From Pseudaeromonas paramecii (GTDB lineage Bacteria; Pseudomonadota; Gammaproteobacteria; Enterobacterales; Aeromonadaceae): a stretch of 64,000 nt of DNA. The notes beneath the pieces were generated by a model. It saw nothing but the letters and a program-made list of their open reading frames with translations. It was not told the origin of the DNA and searched no databases. The DNA lies in NCBI RefSeq assembly GCF_039540575.1, contig NZ_BAABFC010000025.1:11332-75331 (forward strand), read 5' to 3'. The translations under genes and the position numbers were made by a program. Within the stretch, counting starts at the first letter, position 1, and the number at the start of each line of letters is the position of its first letter. Positions 31,386 to 40,453 of this stretch are shown here, one piece after another.

Positions 31386-33856
31386 GAAGCGTACCTTGGG
31401 TCGTTCGCCTGCCAGGGCTGCCACTGCCCCTGGTGGTAGGTTTCCACGCCGCCGTCATCCAGCCGCAGCAGGTAGAGCCACTGGTTATCCAGCAGTTGCC
31501 GCACCTTCTCGTGTTGCTGGATGATGCGGCTCAGGATGGCCCGGGGCGCATCGATCACCACAGTGAGGCGCAGGGGCTCATGCTGCCAGTCATGACCATC
31601 GTGCACCGATTGCCATGCCAGGCCGATGCGCAGATCGCCGCCATTGCCTTCGAACACCCCCAGATGTCCGCCCACCACGTTATGCAGCGTCTTGTTGCCG
31701 CTGCCGTAGCGGTGGTTGTCTACCGTGGAGGCGTAGTACTGCAGGTTGATCCAATGGGCGACTATCATGGGGGCCGTCATGATCTGGGTCAGCCAGCGGC
31801 CATCCTCATCCTGCCGGGGGTCGTATTCGTGGAGAAAACTGCGGCCCGCCAGGTTGAGGCCGCGGGTGCGGGCCCGCGGGGCTATGATGAAGGCCGCATT
31901 GTTGGCCAGCCCCCACTCCGGCCGGGTTTGTGCCCAGTCGTTGGCCCGTTGCTTGATGGTGCGGGTGAGTTTCGCCGGCTGGTCGCACAGAGCCGCCAGC
32001 CCCAGGCGGGGGGCGCGCTCCCGCCGGGCGGCGAGGCCGGCCGCGGCCAACTGGCCGGTCACCTCCTCTACCTGGCCCCGATGGCCCTCTGGCAGCAGAT
32101 CGGTATCGAACAGGGTCACCTCATCCGTGGTGGTGTTGTGCAGGGCGGCCACAAACCAGGTGCTCGCGGGCACCAGGATCTGCCGTTCGGCCAGGGCGGC
32201 TCTGACTTCGTCATCGTTCAGCAGGGCCGCCAGAGCGCGGGCGTTCACCTCGCCGGTTTGGCCGCAGCAGGCGCCGCAGTCCAGGCCCGCCCGTTGCGGA
32301 TTGTTGCGGTTCTGGCTGCCGTGACCCACCAGCAGCACCAGGGGCGCCAGCCCCGCCTTGAGCCCCATGCCGGTCAGCACCTGTTCCGCGATAGCGGTTT
32401 GCGCGGCGAGATCGGCGCCCAGGGCGGTTTTCAGCGAGGGACGCAGCGGGGTATGGCCGGTCAGCCCCAGGCGGTTTTCCGCCGGTGCCGAGTCCGTAGC
32501 GGGCAGGCTGCGCTTGATCAGCTTGCTGGCGTAGCCCAGGCCTAGTGTCTCCACCAGGGTGAAACCCGAGGCGGGCATGGTCTGCCACGGCCGCCAGCCG
32601 AACAGCGTCTGCAGGGCGCCTTGTCGGCGACGGGACACAGCCGCATCCGTGTGGCGGCAGCCTGTGGTGTCGCTGATGGCCAGGGACGGCGCCAGCAGGC
32701 CCGGCAGCTGGGGGCGGCTGGCCTCTGTGCCCAAGGGGGTGTAGCGGATGGGCAGGCCGAAGAAGCCGGCAAATCCCAGGGTCTGGATGGTGCTGGATTG
32801 TGCCTCCAGATGACGCCGCAAGAGTTCCGAGCGCACATCGATACAGAACACCGCCTGCACCTTGGGCGGCGGCAGGGGGGCGGCGTCGGCCGGGCGGTCC
32901 AGCAGCTGGCGCACCAGCGATGCCTGATAGCTGAGCTCATGGGCCCGCTGCCAGATGGCCAGGCGCTGCAGGGATCTGGGGTGGGGCGAGTCAAGATGGC
33001 GACGCCACGCCTGCTGCCACTGCTGCCAGACGGCGCCACGCTGACGCGCGCCGTCATCGAGCAGGGTCTCCCAGCTCAGGCGGATGGCGAGCAAGTCCAC
33101 CAGGCTGTTTTCATCCGACCCTACCAGCTTGGCCTGCCAGCGACGATAGGCGCACCAGGCGGCCCAGCCGCTCACCCGCAGCATGACGGCCTGCAGATAG
33201 GCGGCCCAGTCTTCCGGCACCAGGCCCAGCTGCTGGAGTGCCGATTCGATTTGCGCCTCGGCGCAGCTGGCCAGTTGCGCGGCCTTGCCGGGCAGGGCCG
33301 GTGCCTTCATCAGCAGCGCCACACTGTGATCCTGGCTGAGGCCGTGGCGCCAGCTGGCGTAGAGGTTCTGGTTCTGATCCGGCCGCCAGTCGGCCTGGGC
33401 CTGATCGAAGTAGGCGGCACAGAACTGGCCTATCTGCTGGGTGATGGTGTGGCGCCAGCTGGGCTGATGCTGCAGATCCCGCTGCTGGTCGAGGGCGTCG
33501 CACAGCAGGGGGGGCGCGAGTGGCGCCTGATCCTCCTGCTGCAGGGTGGCCAGCATGGCCGCCAGCGTGATGTCGCCACCCTGTTCCGCGACGGCGCGGG
33601 CCAAGTGCTCAGGCTGGATTTGGCCGTTCTGCCAGCGGGTGCGGTAATAGGACAGGGGCAGGGTCATGGGCGAGCCGGCCAGCTGCGCCAGGTTGGCCGC
33701 CACCTCGGCAAAGGGGCTGTGGGTGTGCTGCCAGTAGGGGTTGACGGCAATCAGGCGATCCAGCGGCCAGTTGGGCGCTATGCCGTCACAGGCGGCCCGG
33801 ATGGCGTGGTCCAGCCATGCCTTGGTGGTCTGCTTGGGGCAGGTCAGGGCGTTCAT
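31382..33856 (-). CDS. dabA: DabA, inorganic-carbon transporter subunit (DUF2309)
   Basis: 824-aa cytoplasmic/membrane-associated zinc protein with a beta-carbonic-anhydrase-like site. The ligand set is visible as Cys and Asp in VFCIDVRSELLRRHLE, His in LVGHGSQNRNNP and Cys in GLDCGACCG. With the proton-conducting DabB it drives one-way CO2-to-bicarbonate conversion and so concentrates inorganic carbon. Its start overlaps the dabB stop and its stop overlaps the sua5 start, each by 4 bp. Confidence 0.94.
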   Translation of the reverse strand: MNALTCPKQTTKAWLDHAIRAACDGIAPNWPLDRLIAVNPYWQHTHSPFAEVAANLAQLAGSPMTLPLSYYRTRWQNGQIQPEHLARAVAEQGGDITLAAMLATLQQEDQAPLAPPLLCDALDQQRDLQHQPSWRHTITQQIGQFCAAYFDQAQADWRPDQNQNLYASWRHGLSQDHSVALLMKAPALPGKAAQLASCAEAQIESALQQLGLVPEDWAAYLQAVMLRVSGWAAWCAYRRWQAKLVGSDENSLVDLLAIRLSWETLLDDGARQRGAVWQQWQQAWRRHLDSPHPRSLQRLAIWQRAHELSYQASLVRQLLDRPADAAPLPPPKVQAVFCIDVRSELLRRHLEAQSSTIQTLGFAGFFGLPIRYTPLGTEASRPQLPGLLAPSLAISDTTGCRHTDAAVSRRRQGALQTLFGWRPWQTMPASGFTLVETLGLGYASKLIKRSLPATDSAPAENRLGLTGHTPLRPSLKTALGADLAAQTAIAEQVLTGMGLKAGLAPLVLLVGHGSQNRNNPQRAGLDCGACCGQTGEVNARALAALLNDDEVRAALAERQILVPASTWFVAALHNTTTDEVTLFDTDLLPEGHRGQVEEVTGQLAAAGLAARRERAPRLGLAALCDQPAKLTRTIKQRANDWAQTRPEWGLANNAAFIIAPRARTRGLNLAGRSFLHEYDPRQDEDGRWLTQIMTAPMIVAHWINLQYYASTVDNHRYGSGNKTLHNVVGGHLGVFEGNGGDLRIGLAWQSVHDGHDWQHEPLRLTVVIDAPRAILSRIIQQHEKVRQLLDNQWLYLLRLDDGGVETYHQGQWQPWQANDPRYAS

Positions 33857-35406
33857 ACCGTCTCTCCCAGTGGGGTGGTGTCAGGGCGCATCGTGGGCTG
33901 GAGCTTGCCCAGCCGGGCCGGCCAGAGGGCAAAGGTGAGTCGGGTAAAGGTCTCGTCCAGGTAAAAGCCGCAGTAGGCCCAGGGGTAGAGTCGCTGGGCC
34001 AGCCGCCCCTGGGGGTGCCGACGCAGCCAGATCTGGAGGCCATAGAGCAGTACGAAGGCGACGCAGACCCAGGCCATCAGCCAGGGGGCCGTGCCGCTGG
34101 CGGCCGGCGCCAGGCCGGCGAACAGCCAGTGCCAGACGAAATAGAGCTGGATTAGCAGCAGCACCCGCAGCCCGGCGTGGGCCACCAGGGCCGCCGAGCG
34201 GCCCTGCTCCAGCCACAGCAGGGGGGCGAGGCCGAGGGCAAGCACCAGGGCGGCGGCGGTTGGCAGGGTCAGCCCAGCGGCGGGCAACAGCCATTGCCAG
34301 CCGGCGAGGGAGCCGGCCACCAGCATGCCGCTCACCACGGGGCTGAGCAGGTAGCGGACCAGGGAGCGCCGTGCGCCTTGGGTGCCGAGCAAGGCCAGCG
34401 CCCTGGTCTCGGAGACCGTTTCGCCGGCCGCCAGGAAGGCATGAGCCTTGTAGAAGGAGTGGGCCACCAGGTGCAGCAACGCCAGTTCGTAGAGCCCCAG
34501 GCCCACCTCCACCAGCATGAAGCCCATCTGGGCGCAGGTGGACCAGGCCAGCCGCACCTTGATGCTGATGCGCGTCATCATCACCAGGCTCGCCAGCACG
34601 GCGGTGAGACTGCCCACCAGCACCAGCAGCATCTGACTGGCGGGGGCCAGGGCCAGCAGCTCAGCCAGGCGGATCAGGACAAAGCCACCGACGTTGACCA
34701 CTCCGGCGTGCAGCAGGGCCGATACCGGGGTGGGAGCCTCCATCACCTGGATCAACCAGCCGTGCAGCGGCAGCTGCGCCGATTTGAGGATGGCGGCCAG
34801 GGCAAACAGGCCGGCGGCCCAGTGCAGGCCCGCCGGCAGGGCGTCCAGGTGGGCCAGGTAGTCAGACAAGCCCCTCAGGCTGAGGGTGCCGGCGGCCTGG
34901 TAGATCAGCACCAGGGCCGCCAGCAGGCTGAGGTCGGCCAGCCGGCTGACGATGAATTTTTTGTGGGCGACGACTTGGGCCGTCCGGCGCTCCCGGTAGA
35001 AGGTCAGCAGGTAATGCAGGCCCAGGCTGGTGCAGCTCCAGCCCAGCACCAGCAGCACCAGGTGCTGGCTGACCACCAGCAGGCTGACACAGGCCAGGGT
35101 GAACAGCAGGGCCTTCACAAAGCGCGGTTGCTGGGCTTCGCCCTCAAGATAGCGCGCCGAATAACGGACGATGACCCAGCCAAGCAGGGCGATGAGCAGC
35201 GCCACCGTCAGGCCCGGCTTATCGACCTGGCGGTCTGCCAACCCGGCGGCGAGCCCGGCGGCGCTGGCCGCGACCAGGGTGCTGGCCAGGCCAAGGCCGG
35301 CCGTGATGCGGGCGACCGTCCAATGCTGTCGCGGCAGTAAGCAGGCCAGGGCAAAGCCTGTCATGTAGCAGGCTGGCAGTAGCCAGCCGTTGAGTAGCCC
35401 CATCAT
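33853..35406 (-). CDS. dabB: DabB, proton-conducting NuoL-like subunit
   Basis: 517-aa antiporter-like membrane protein of the NuoL/MrpA family (about 13-14 helices). Conserved features include LLHAGVVNVGGFVLIRL and VAHSFYKAHAFLAAGE, which hold the proton-path lysine and histidine. Together with DabA it forms the DAB inorganic carbon pump. ATG 35406 (or 35403) is preceded by GGGAGG/AAAGGA. Pairing with the DUF2309 gene, not with Nuo genes, fixes the role. Confidence 0.92.
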   Translation of the reverse strand: MMGLLNGWLLPACYMTGFALACLLPRQHWTVARITAGLGLASTLVAASAAGLAAGLADRQVDKPGLTVALLIALLGWVIVRYSARYLEGEAQQPRFVKALLFTLACVSLLVVSQHLVLLVLGWSCTSLGLHYLLTFYRERRTAQVVAHKKFIVSRLADLSLLAALVLIYQAAGTLSLRGLSDYLAHLDALPAGLHWAAGLFALAAILKSAQLPLHGWLIQVMEAPTPVSALLHAGVVNVGGFVLIRLAELLALAPASQMLLVLVGSLTAVLASLVMMTRISIKVRLAWSTCAQMGFMLVEVGLGLYELALLHLVAHSFYKAHAFLAAGETVSETRALALLGTQGARRSLVRYLLSPVVSGMLVAGSLAGWQWLLPAAGLTLPTAAALVLALGLAPLLWLEQGRSAALVAHAGLRVLLLIQLYFVWHWLFAGLAPAASGTAPWLMAWVCVAFVLLYGLQIWLRRHPQGRLAQRLYPWAYCGFYLDETFTRLTFALWPARLGKLQPTMRPDTTPLGETV

Positions 35407-35502
35407 TCCTTTGCCTCCCAAGATGGCTTGGTGTTGCGTGGTCGATGGGGCGCATGTTGCTGTGCTTGGAGTATTTAGTAAAATATATATATCTTAATTA
35501 TC

Positions 35503-35521
35503 TGTTCTAAAAAAAAGAACA
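35503..35521. promoter_or_regulatory. Inverted repeat in the dabB-lysR divergent promoter
   Basis: TGTTCT (35503-35508) and AGAACA (35516-35521) form a 6-bp inverted repeat with a 7-bp A-rich spacer, directly before the lysR ATG (35526). The 119-bp divergent gap is very AT-rich. Size and position fit a LysR-type operator controlling both the regulator and dabBA-sua5. Confidence 0.5.
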
Positions 35522-35525
35522 AACC

Positions 35526-36419
35526 ATGAGAAACCTCAATTTCCATCACCTCTATTACTTCTGGGTGGTCGCCAAAGAGGGGCACCTGACCCGCGCGGCG
35601 CAGCAGCTGCATGTCGCCCAGTCGGCCCTCTCCTCCCAGATCCGTCAGCTGGAGGAGCAGCTGGGCAACCCGCTGTTCAAGCGGGATGGCCGCACTCTGC
35701 GCCTCACCGAGGTGGGGCACCTGGTGCTGCAGTATGCGGAAAGCATTTTTAATCTGGGTAGTGAGCTGCTGGCCACCGTCGCCAGTGGTGAACGGCAGCG
35801 GGTGCAACGGCTGCGCATCGGTGCCGTGGCGACCCTGTCTCGGAATTTCCAGGAAAATTTTCTGCGCCCTGTCATCGGGGCGGAGGGCGTCACCCTGGTG
35901 ATTGAGTCCGCCAGCCTGGCGGAGCTGCTGGAGCAGCTCAAGGTACACAAGCTGGATCTGATCCTGTCCAACCGCCCTGTGGCGTCCGATTCGGCCATGG
36001 CCTGGCGCTGCCAGCGCATCGCCCAGCAGAGCGTCTGCCTGGTGGGGCCCGTGGGGCCGGCGGCGAGCCGCTTCCGGTTTCCGCAGGATCTGGCCGGCGT
36101 GAAGTTGCTCGTGCCGGGCCCCAGCAGCGACATTCGCAGCCAGTTCGATCTGCTGTGCGAGCAGCTGGGCGTGCCGCTAAAACCCCATGCCGAGGTGGAT
36201 GACATGGCCATGTTGCGTCTACTGGCCCGGGATTCCGGCGGCGTGGCCGTGGTGCCCGAGGTGGTAGTGCAGGATGAGCTGCAGAGCGGCAAGCTGCAGC
36301 GCTATGCCGTGCTCGACGGCGTGGTGGAGAACTTCTACGCCATCACCGCCAAGCGGCACTTTGAATCGCCGCTGCTCAAGATGCTGCTGGATGGCGCCGG
36401 CTGGGATACGGCTAACTGA
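35526..36419 (+). CDS. NhaR-like LysR-family regulator
   Basis: 297 aa. The N-terminal helix-turn-helix is HLYYFWVVAKEGHLTRAAQQL followed by SALSSQIRQLEEQLGNPLF; the FHHLYYFW opening resembles NhaR, the Na+/pH-responsive regulator. The rest is the usual effector-binding domain. It is transcribed divergently from dabBA-sua5 and probably controls that operon in response to bicarbonate, pH or ion status. The ligand is unknown. Confidence 0.88.
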   Translation: MRNLNFHHLYYFWVVAKEGHLTRAAQQLHVAQSALSSQIRQLEEQLGNPLFKRDGRTLRLTEVGHLVLQYAESIFNLGSELLATVASGERQRVQRLRIGAVATLSRNFQENFLRPVIGAEGVTLVIESASLAELLEQLKVHKLDLILSNRPVASDSAMAWRCQRIAQQSVCLVGPVGPAASRFRFPQDLAGVKLLVPGPSSDIRSQFDLLCEQLGVPLKPHAEVDDMAMLRLLARDSGGVAVVPEVVVQDELQSGKLQRYAVLDGVVENFYAITAKRHFESPLLKMLLDGAGWDTAN

Positions 36420-36440
36420 GTCAGGCGGCTTGGTGAATAA

Positions 36441-36459
36441 CCCTGCCCGCCAGGCAGGG
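36441..36459. terminator. Hairpin between lysR and mnmE
   Basis: CCCTGCC (36441-36447) and GGCAGGG (36453-36459) pair perfectly around a 5-nt loop between the convergent stops of lysR and mnmE. T runs on both sides are short (TCTT on plus, TTATT on minus), so efficiency is uncertain. Confidence 0.55.
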
Positions 36460-36470
36460 TCTTCGCCGGG

Positions 36471-37832
36471 TTACTTGCCGATACAGAAGGAGCTGAAGAT
36501 GCGGCCCAACAGATCGTCGGAGCTGAAGGCGCCGGTGATCTCGCTCAGGTGTTCCTGAGCCAGGCGCAGCTCCTCGGCCACCAGTTCGCCGGCGGCATAG
36601 ACCTCCAGCTGTTCACGGGCCAGCTCCAGGTGGGCGCTGGCCTGATCGATGGCCTCCAGGTGGCGGCGGCGGGCCATGAAGCCCCCCTCCACATTGCCCT
36701 GGTAACCCATGCACTGCTTGAGGTGATCCCGCAGGGCCTCCAGCCCCAGGCCTGTCTTGGCCGCCAGCCGGTAGACGGGCACGCCGTGCTCCTCGCTGGG
36801 GGTCAGGGGCTCGCCGGTGAGATCCGCCTTGTTGCGGATGACGGTGAGGCCGATGTGGGGCGGCAGCCGGTCGATAAATTCGGGCCAGATGGCATGGGGA
36901 TCGGCGGAGGCGGTGTGGGTGCCATCCACCATCAGCAGCACCCGATCCGCCTGGGCGATTTCGGCCCAGGCCCGCTCTATGCCGATCTTCTCCACCGCAT
37001 CCTCGGTCTCCCGCAGGCCGGCGGTGTCTATGATGTGCAGCGGCATGCCGTCGATGTGGATGTGCTCCCGCAGCACGTCCCGGGTGGTGCCGGCGATCTC
37101 GGTGACGATGGCCGACTCGCGCCCGGCCAGGGCGTTGAGCAGGCTGGACTTGCCGGCATTGGGTCGCCCGGCGATCACCACCTTCATGCCCTCTCTGAGC
37201 AGGGCGCCCTGGCGGGCTTCCTGTTTCACGGCCCCCAGCTGGGCCATCACGGCGTAGAGATCCCCGGCAATCTTGCCGTCGGACAGGAAGTCGATCTCCT
37301 CCTCGGGAAAGTCGATGGCGGCCTCCACGTAGATGCGCAGCCGGGTCAGGCTCTCCACCAGCTCGGTGATGCGGGTGGAGAAGGCGCCCTGCAGCGAGTG
37401 CAGCGCCGAGCGGGCGGCCTGCTCGCTGGTGGCCTCGATGAGATCGGCGATGGCCTCGGCCTGGGCCAGATCCAGCTTGTCGTTGAGGAAGGCCCGCTCG
37501 GAGAACTCGCCGGGCCGGGCGGTGCGCAGGCCCGGCAGCTGCAGGATGCGCTTGAGCAGCATGTCCATCACCAAGGGGCCGCCGTGGCCCTGCAGCTCCA
37601 GCACGTCTTCGCCGGTGAAGCTGTTGGGGGCCTTGAACAGCAGGGCGATGCCCTGATCCAACACCTGGCCGGCGTCATCCATGAAGGGCAGGTATTCGGC
37701 CTGGCGCACCCTGGGCAGGCGGCCCAGCAGGGCTTGGGCCACGGTTTCGGCCTGGGGACCTGAGACGCGCAGTATGCCGACGCCGCCGCGTCCGGGAGGC
37801 GTGGCCTGGGCCACTATGGTGTCGTTGTTCAT
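36471..37832 (-). CDS. mnmE: tRNA modification GTPase MnmE
   Basis: 453-aa GTPase that works with MnmG on U34 of tRNAs. The N-terminal tetrahydrofolate-binding domain starts MNNDTIVAQATPPGRGGVGI; the G domain shows GRPNAGKSSLLN (G1), DTAG and NKAD (G4); the protein ends in the conserved CIGK whose Cys is functional. ATG 37832 was chosen; a much longer in-frame ORF runs back into yidC in the wrong context. Confidence 0.97.
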   Translation of the reverse strand: MNNDTIVAQATPPGRGGVGILRVSGPQAETVAQALLGRLPRVRQAEYLPFMDDAGQVLDQGIALLFKAPNSFTGEDVLELQGHGGPLVMDMLLKRILQLPGLRTARPGEFSERAFLNDKLDLAQAEAIADLIEATSEQAARSALHSLQGAFSTRITELVESLTRLRIYVEAAIDFPEEEIDFLSDGKIAGDLYAVMAQLGAVKQEARQGALLREGMKVVIAGRPNAGKSSLLNALAGRESAIVTEIAGTTRDVLREHIHIDGMPLHIIDTAGLRETEDAVEKIGIERAWAEIAQADRVLLMVDGTHTASADPHAIWPEFIDRLPPHIGLTVIRNKADLTGEPLTPSEEHGVPVYRLAAKTGLGLEALRDHLKQCMGYQGNVEGGFMARRRHLEAIDQASAHLELAREQLEVYAAGELVAEELRLAQEHLSEITGAFSSDDLLGRIFSSFCIGK

Positions 37833-37870
37833 CGCTTGGGCTCGCTTGCTGGGGCAGGGGGACATTGTAA

Positions 37871-37899
37871 TAAAAAAGGCGACCGTCTGGCCGCCTTTT
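37871..37899 (-). terminator. Rho-independent terminator of yidC
   Basis: AAAAGGCG (37874-37881) and CGCCTTTT (37892-37899) form the stem base, and on the minus strand a TTTTTTATT tract follows. It sits 20 bp after the yidC stop and before mnmE. Confidence 0.82.
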
Positions 37900-37918
37900 G
37901 CTGTCTCGCCGGGGGCGA

Positions 37919-39568
37919 TTATTTCTTGCGGGTATGCAGACCCTTCTTCTCCAGCTGACGGTAGATCAGGGTCTGCTGGGTGATGGTCACCAGGTTGGAG
38001 ACCAGCCAGTACAGGGTCAGACCGGCGGGGAACCAGAGGAACATGAAGGTGAAGACGATGGGCATCAGCTGCATCACCTTCTGCTGCATGGGATCGGTGA
38101 CCGTGCTGGGGCTCATCTTCTGGATGAACCACATGGAGGCACCCATCAGCAGCGGCAGCACATAGTAGGGGTCCTTCACCGACAGGTCGGTGATCCACAG
38201 GGCGAAGGGCGCGTGGCGCAGCTCCACGGACTCCATCAGGGTCCAGTACAGGGCGATGAAGATGGGCATCTGGATCAGGATGGGGAAGCAGCCGCCCAGG
38301 GGGTTGACCTTCTCTTCCTTGTACAGCTCCATCATGGCCTGGGACATTTTCTGGCGGTCGTCGCCGAAGCGCTCACGCAGGGCGGTCAGTTTGGGTTGCA
38401 GCAGCTTCATCTTGGCCATGGAGGTGTACTGGGCCTTGGTGAGGGGGTACATGCCGCCACGGACGATCAGGGTGATGAGGATGATGGCCACGCCCCAGTT
38501 GCTCACCAGGCTGTGCAGGAACTTCAGCAGCTTGAACAGGGGTTGGGCGATGAACCACAGCCAGCCGTAGTCCACGGTCAGATCCAGGTGGTTGGCCACG
38601 GTGGCCATCTCATCCTGCAGCTTGGGGCCGACCCACAGGGTGGCGCCCACCACGGCCTTGTCGTTGGCAGCTACCGTCACCATGGGCTCTTTGAGGCCGA
38701 TGATGGCCTCTTTGTGGCCATTGATGGAGCGGCTGTAGAATTCGTTCTTCTGCTCCGGCTGACCGGCCCAGGCGGTAACGAAGTAGTGTTGCAGCATGCC
38801 GACCCAGCCACCGGGAGTGGTGACGGCCAGGTTCTTCTCGGTCATCTCATCGAAGGTGACCTTCTTGTAGCGCTGCTCGTCGGAGGAGTAGGCGGCACCG
38901 CGATAGGCAGAGGCCATCATGTGGCCACTCTGCTGACCCTCGGGGGTGGCGGTGCTCTGCTTGAGCTGGCCATAGAACTGTACTTGCAGCGGGCTAGCCT
39001 GCTGATTCTGGATCTGATACTCCACCTGCACCGCATAGCTGCCGCGCTTGAGCACGAAACGCTTGGTGAACTGGTCACCCTGGGCGTTGGTGTAGCTCAT
39101 GGGCACCACCAGCTCATCGCTGCCGTCGGCCAGGGCAAAGCTGTCACCGGATACCTGATACAGGGGGCGGCCAGCCTGGTCGGCATCGGGACCATTGGGG
39201 CCGATCAGGCCGCTCTGGGCGATGTACAGGTGGGCCGGACCTTGCTCCAGCAGGGTAAAGGGTTCTTCAGAATCCAGAGTCTTGGCCTGGGCCAGCAGCT
39301 TGGCGTCGACGATGTCGCCACCCAGCGGATCTATGGTCAGCTCCAGCAGATCGGATTTCACCTTGATCAGGCTGCGAGCCTGGGCGCTATCCTGGCCATT
39401 GGGCACATCGGCGGTGGCGGCGGCCGTCTGGCTGGCCTCCGGCACGAAACCGCTTTGAGCCGCTTGGGTCGCGACGGGTTGAGGTTGCTTGTCTGTCTGC
39501 CATTGCTGCCACAGCAGAAAGCTGACGACCAACAGGCCGATCAAAAGTAAATTACGTTGGGATTCCAT
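37919..39568 (-). CDS. yidC: Membrane protein insertase YidC
   Basis: 549-aa insertase. N-terminal helix (NLLLIGLLVVSFLLWQQW), a large periplasmic beta domain (about 60-340), then the conserved five-helix core. The groove arginine lies in ITLIVRGGMYPLTKAQY, and GGCFPILIQMPIFIALYW is another core motif. It inserts subunits such as F0 c and a, whose genes are in this window. Order rpmH-rnpA-yidD-yidC is standard. Confidence 0.97.
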   Translation of the reverse strand: MESQRNLLLIGLLVVSFLLWQQWQTDKQPQPVATQAAQSGFVPEASQTAAATADVPNGQDSAQARSLIKVKSDLLELTIDPLGGDIVDAKLLAQAKTLDSEEPFTLLEQGPAHLYIAQSGLIGPNGPDADQAGRPLYQVSGDSFALADGSDELVVPMSYTNAQGDQFTKRFVLKRGSYAVQVEYQIQNQQASPLQVQFYGQLKQSTATPEGQQSGHMMASAYRGAAYSSDEQRYKKVTFDEMTEKNLAVTTPGGWVGMLQHYFVTAWAGQPEQKNEFYSRSINGHKEAIIGLKEPMVTVAANDKAVVGATLWVGPKLQDEMATVANHLDLTVDYGWLWFIAQPLFKLLKFLHSLVSNWGVAIILITLIVRGGMYPLTKAQYTSMAKMKLLQPKLTALRERFGDDRQKMSQAMMELYKEEKVNPLGGCFPILIQMPIFIALYWTLMESVELRHAPFALWITDLSVKDPYYVLPLLMGASMWFIQKMSPSTVTDPMQQKVMQLMPIVFTFMFLWFPAGLTLYWLVSNLVTITQQTLIYRQLEKKGLHTRKK

Positions 39569-39570
39569 AG

Positions 39571-39828
39571 TCAGTTTCTTCGTTGTGTTCGCTTGGGATG
39601 CGGAACCGGGTCATGGCCGCCTGGATGTAAAGGGTGACATTTTAATAGACGTTTCCCCCCCAACCAAACGCCTTTTATGAGACCGTGCAGGCAGATCGCC
39701 TCGGCCATATAGGTCGAACAGCTGGGATGGAAGCGACAGCGGGGGCCCAGCAAGGGGCTGACCACCAGCTGGTAGAGGCGGATCAGCTTAACGGCTAGCC
39801 ATTGCAACGGCGTGACAGGGTGCGCCAT
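39571..39828 (-). CDS. yidD: Membrane protein insertion efficiency factor YidD
   Basis: 85-aa amphipathic, membrane-associated protein. The signature SPLLGPRCRFHPSCSTYMAEAI and KCHPLHPGGHDPVP are typical. ATG 39828 (MAHPVTPLQWLAVKLIRLYQ) lies within the last codons of rnpA (34-bp overlap), a common arrangement, so an in-frame longer version is not needed. It precedes yidC by 2 bp. Confidence 0.95.
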   Translation of the reverse strand: MAHPVTPLQWLAVKLIRLYQLVVSPLLGPRCRFHPSCSTYMAEAICLHGLIKGVWLGGKRLLKCHPLHPGGHDPVPHPKRTQRRN

Positions 39829-40151
39829 AGCTTGTCCAGCAGCTGGGTGAGATCGGCATTGCTCAGGCCGCCGATGCCTGCCTTGGCAATGACGACGATG
39901 TCGATGGCCGGCAGGTCGTGTTGGGTGTGGCGGAAGTTTTCCCGCACCAGGCGTTTGACGCGATTGCGCCAGACGGCACGCTTGAGGGCTTTTTTGGGCA
40001 CGGTGAGGCCGAGACGAGGATGTCCCAGTTCGTTGGCACAAGCCAGCAAGGTCAGGTGGGGGGAAGCAGCCCGGACGGGATCGGAGAAGACACGCTTGAA
40101 TTGGTCGGGAGTTAACAGACGTAACTCCCGGGGGAAGGTGTGCTTAGCCAT
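39795..40151 (-). CDS. rnpA: Ribonuclease P protein component
   Basis: 118-aa basic protein of RNase P, which processes tRNA 5' ends with the M1 RNA. The RNR motif is AVWRNRVKRLVRENFR (about 65-80), and the N-terminus FPRELRLLTPDQFKRVF is typical. Its ATG overlaps the rpmH stop by 8 bp. Confidence 0.97.
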   Translation of the reverse strand: MAKHTFPRELRLLTPDQFKRVFSDPVRAASPHLTLLACANELGHPRLGLTVPKKALKRAVWRNRVKRLVRENFRHTQHDLPAIDIVVIAKAGIGGLSNADLTQLLDKLWRTLSRRCNG

Positions 40152-40287
40152 TCACAGTGGTCAGGCGGGCACGACCCTTGGCACGACGACGGGCCAGCAC
40201 CAGACGGCCATTCTTGGTGGCCATGCGGGAACGGAAACCGTGGTTGCGCTTGCGCTTCAGCACTGAAGGTTGAAAAGTACGTTTCAT
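40144..40287 (-). CDS. rpmH: 50S ribosomal protein L34
   Basis: 47-aa strongly basic protein, MKRTFQPSVLKRKRNHGFRS and onward, ending ARLTTVNG. It is one residue longer than the common 46 aa. It heads the rpmH-rnpA-yidD-yidC operon and diverges from dnaA. Confidence 0.98.
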   Translation of the reverse strand: MKRTFQPSVLKRKRNHGFRSRMATKNGRLVLARRRAKGRARLTTVNG

Positions 40288-40377
40288 AACATTAATCCGC
40301 TTATCGACTGTACAGTTTGGGTGGCCACACCATCGAGGCACCGAAATCGGTGAGGCCGCTCTAATAAAAGAGGGCGA

Positions 40378-40406
40378 ATTCTATACAGATTCCGATGGGC
40401 CGTCAA
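40378..40406 (-). promoter_or_regulatory. Sigma-70 promoter of rpmH
   Basis: On the minus strand, TTGACG (-35, 40406-40401) and TAGAAT (-10, 40383-40378) are separated by exactly 17 bp. The leader before the rpmH ATG would be about 85 nt. Confidence 0.75.
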
Positions 40407-40453
40407 TTGTGGCGGACAGCACAGGGCGTCCATCACGGGGTATGGCTGGACCG

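Noticed and set aside
37221..37232. Half parS-like sequence in mnmE
   Set aside because: CTGTTTCACGGC has only the left half of the parS palindrome; the right half is absent.
37898..39550. 550-codon open frame opposite yidC
   Set aside because: Antisense of yidC with His/Gly/Gln-rich composition typical of such shadows; no motif and no promoter.
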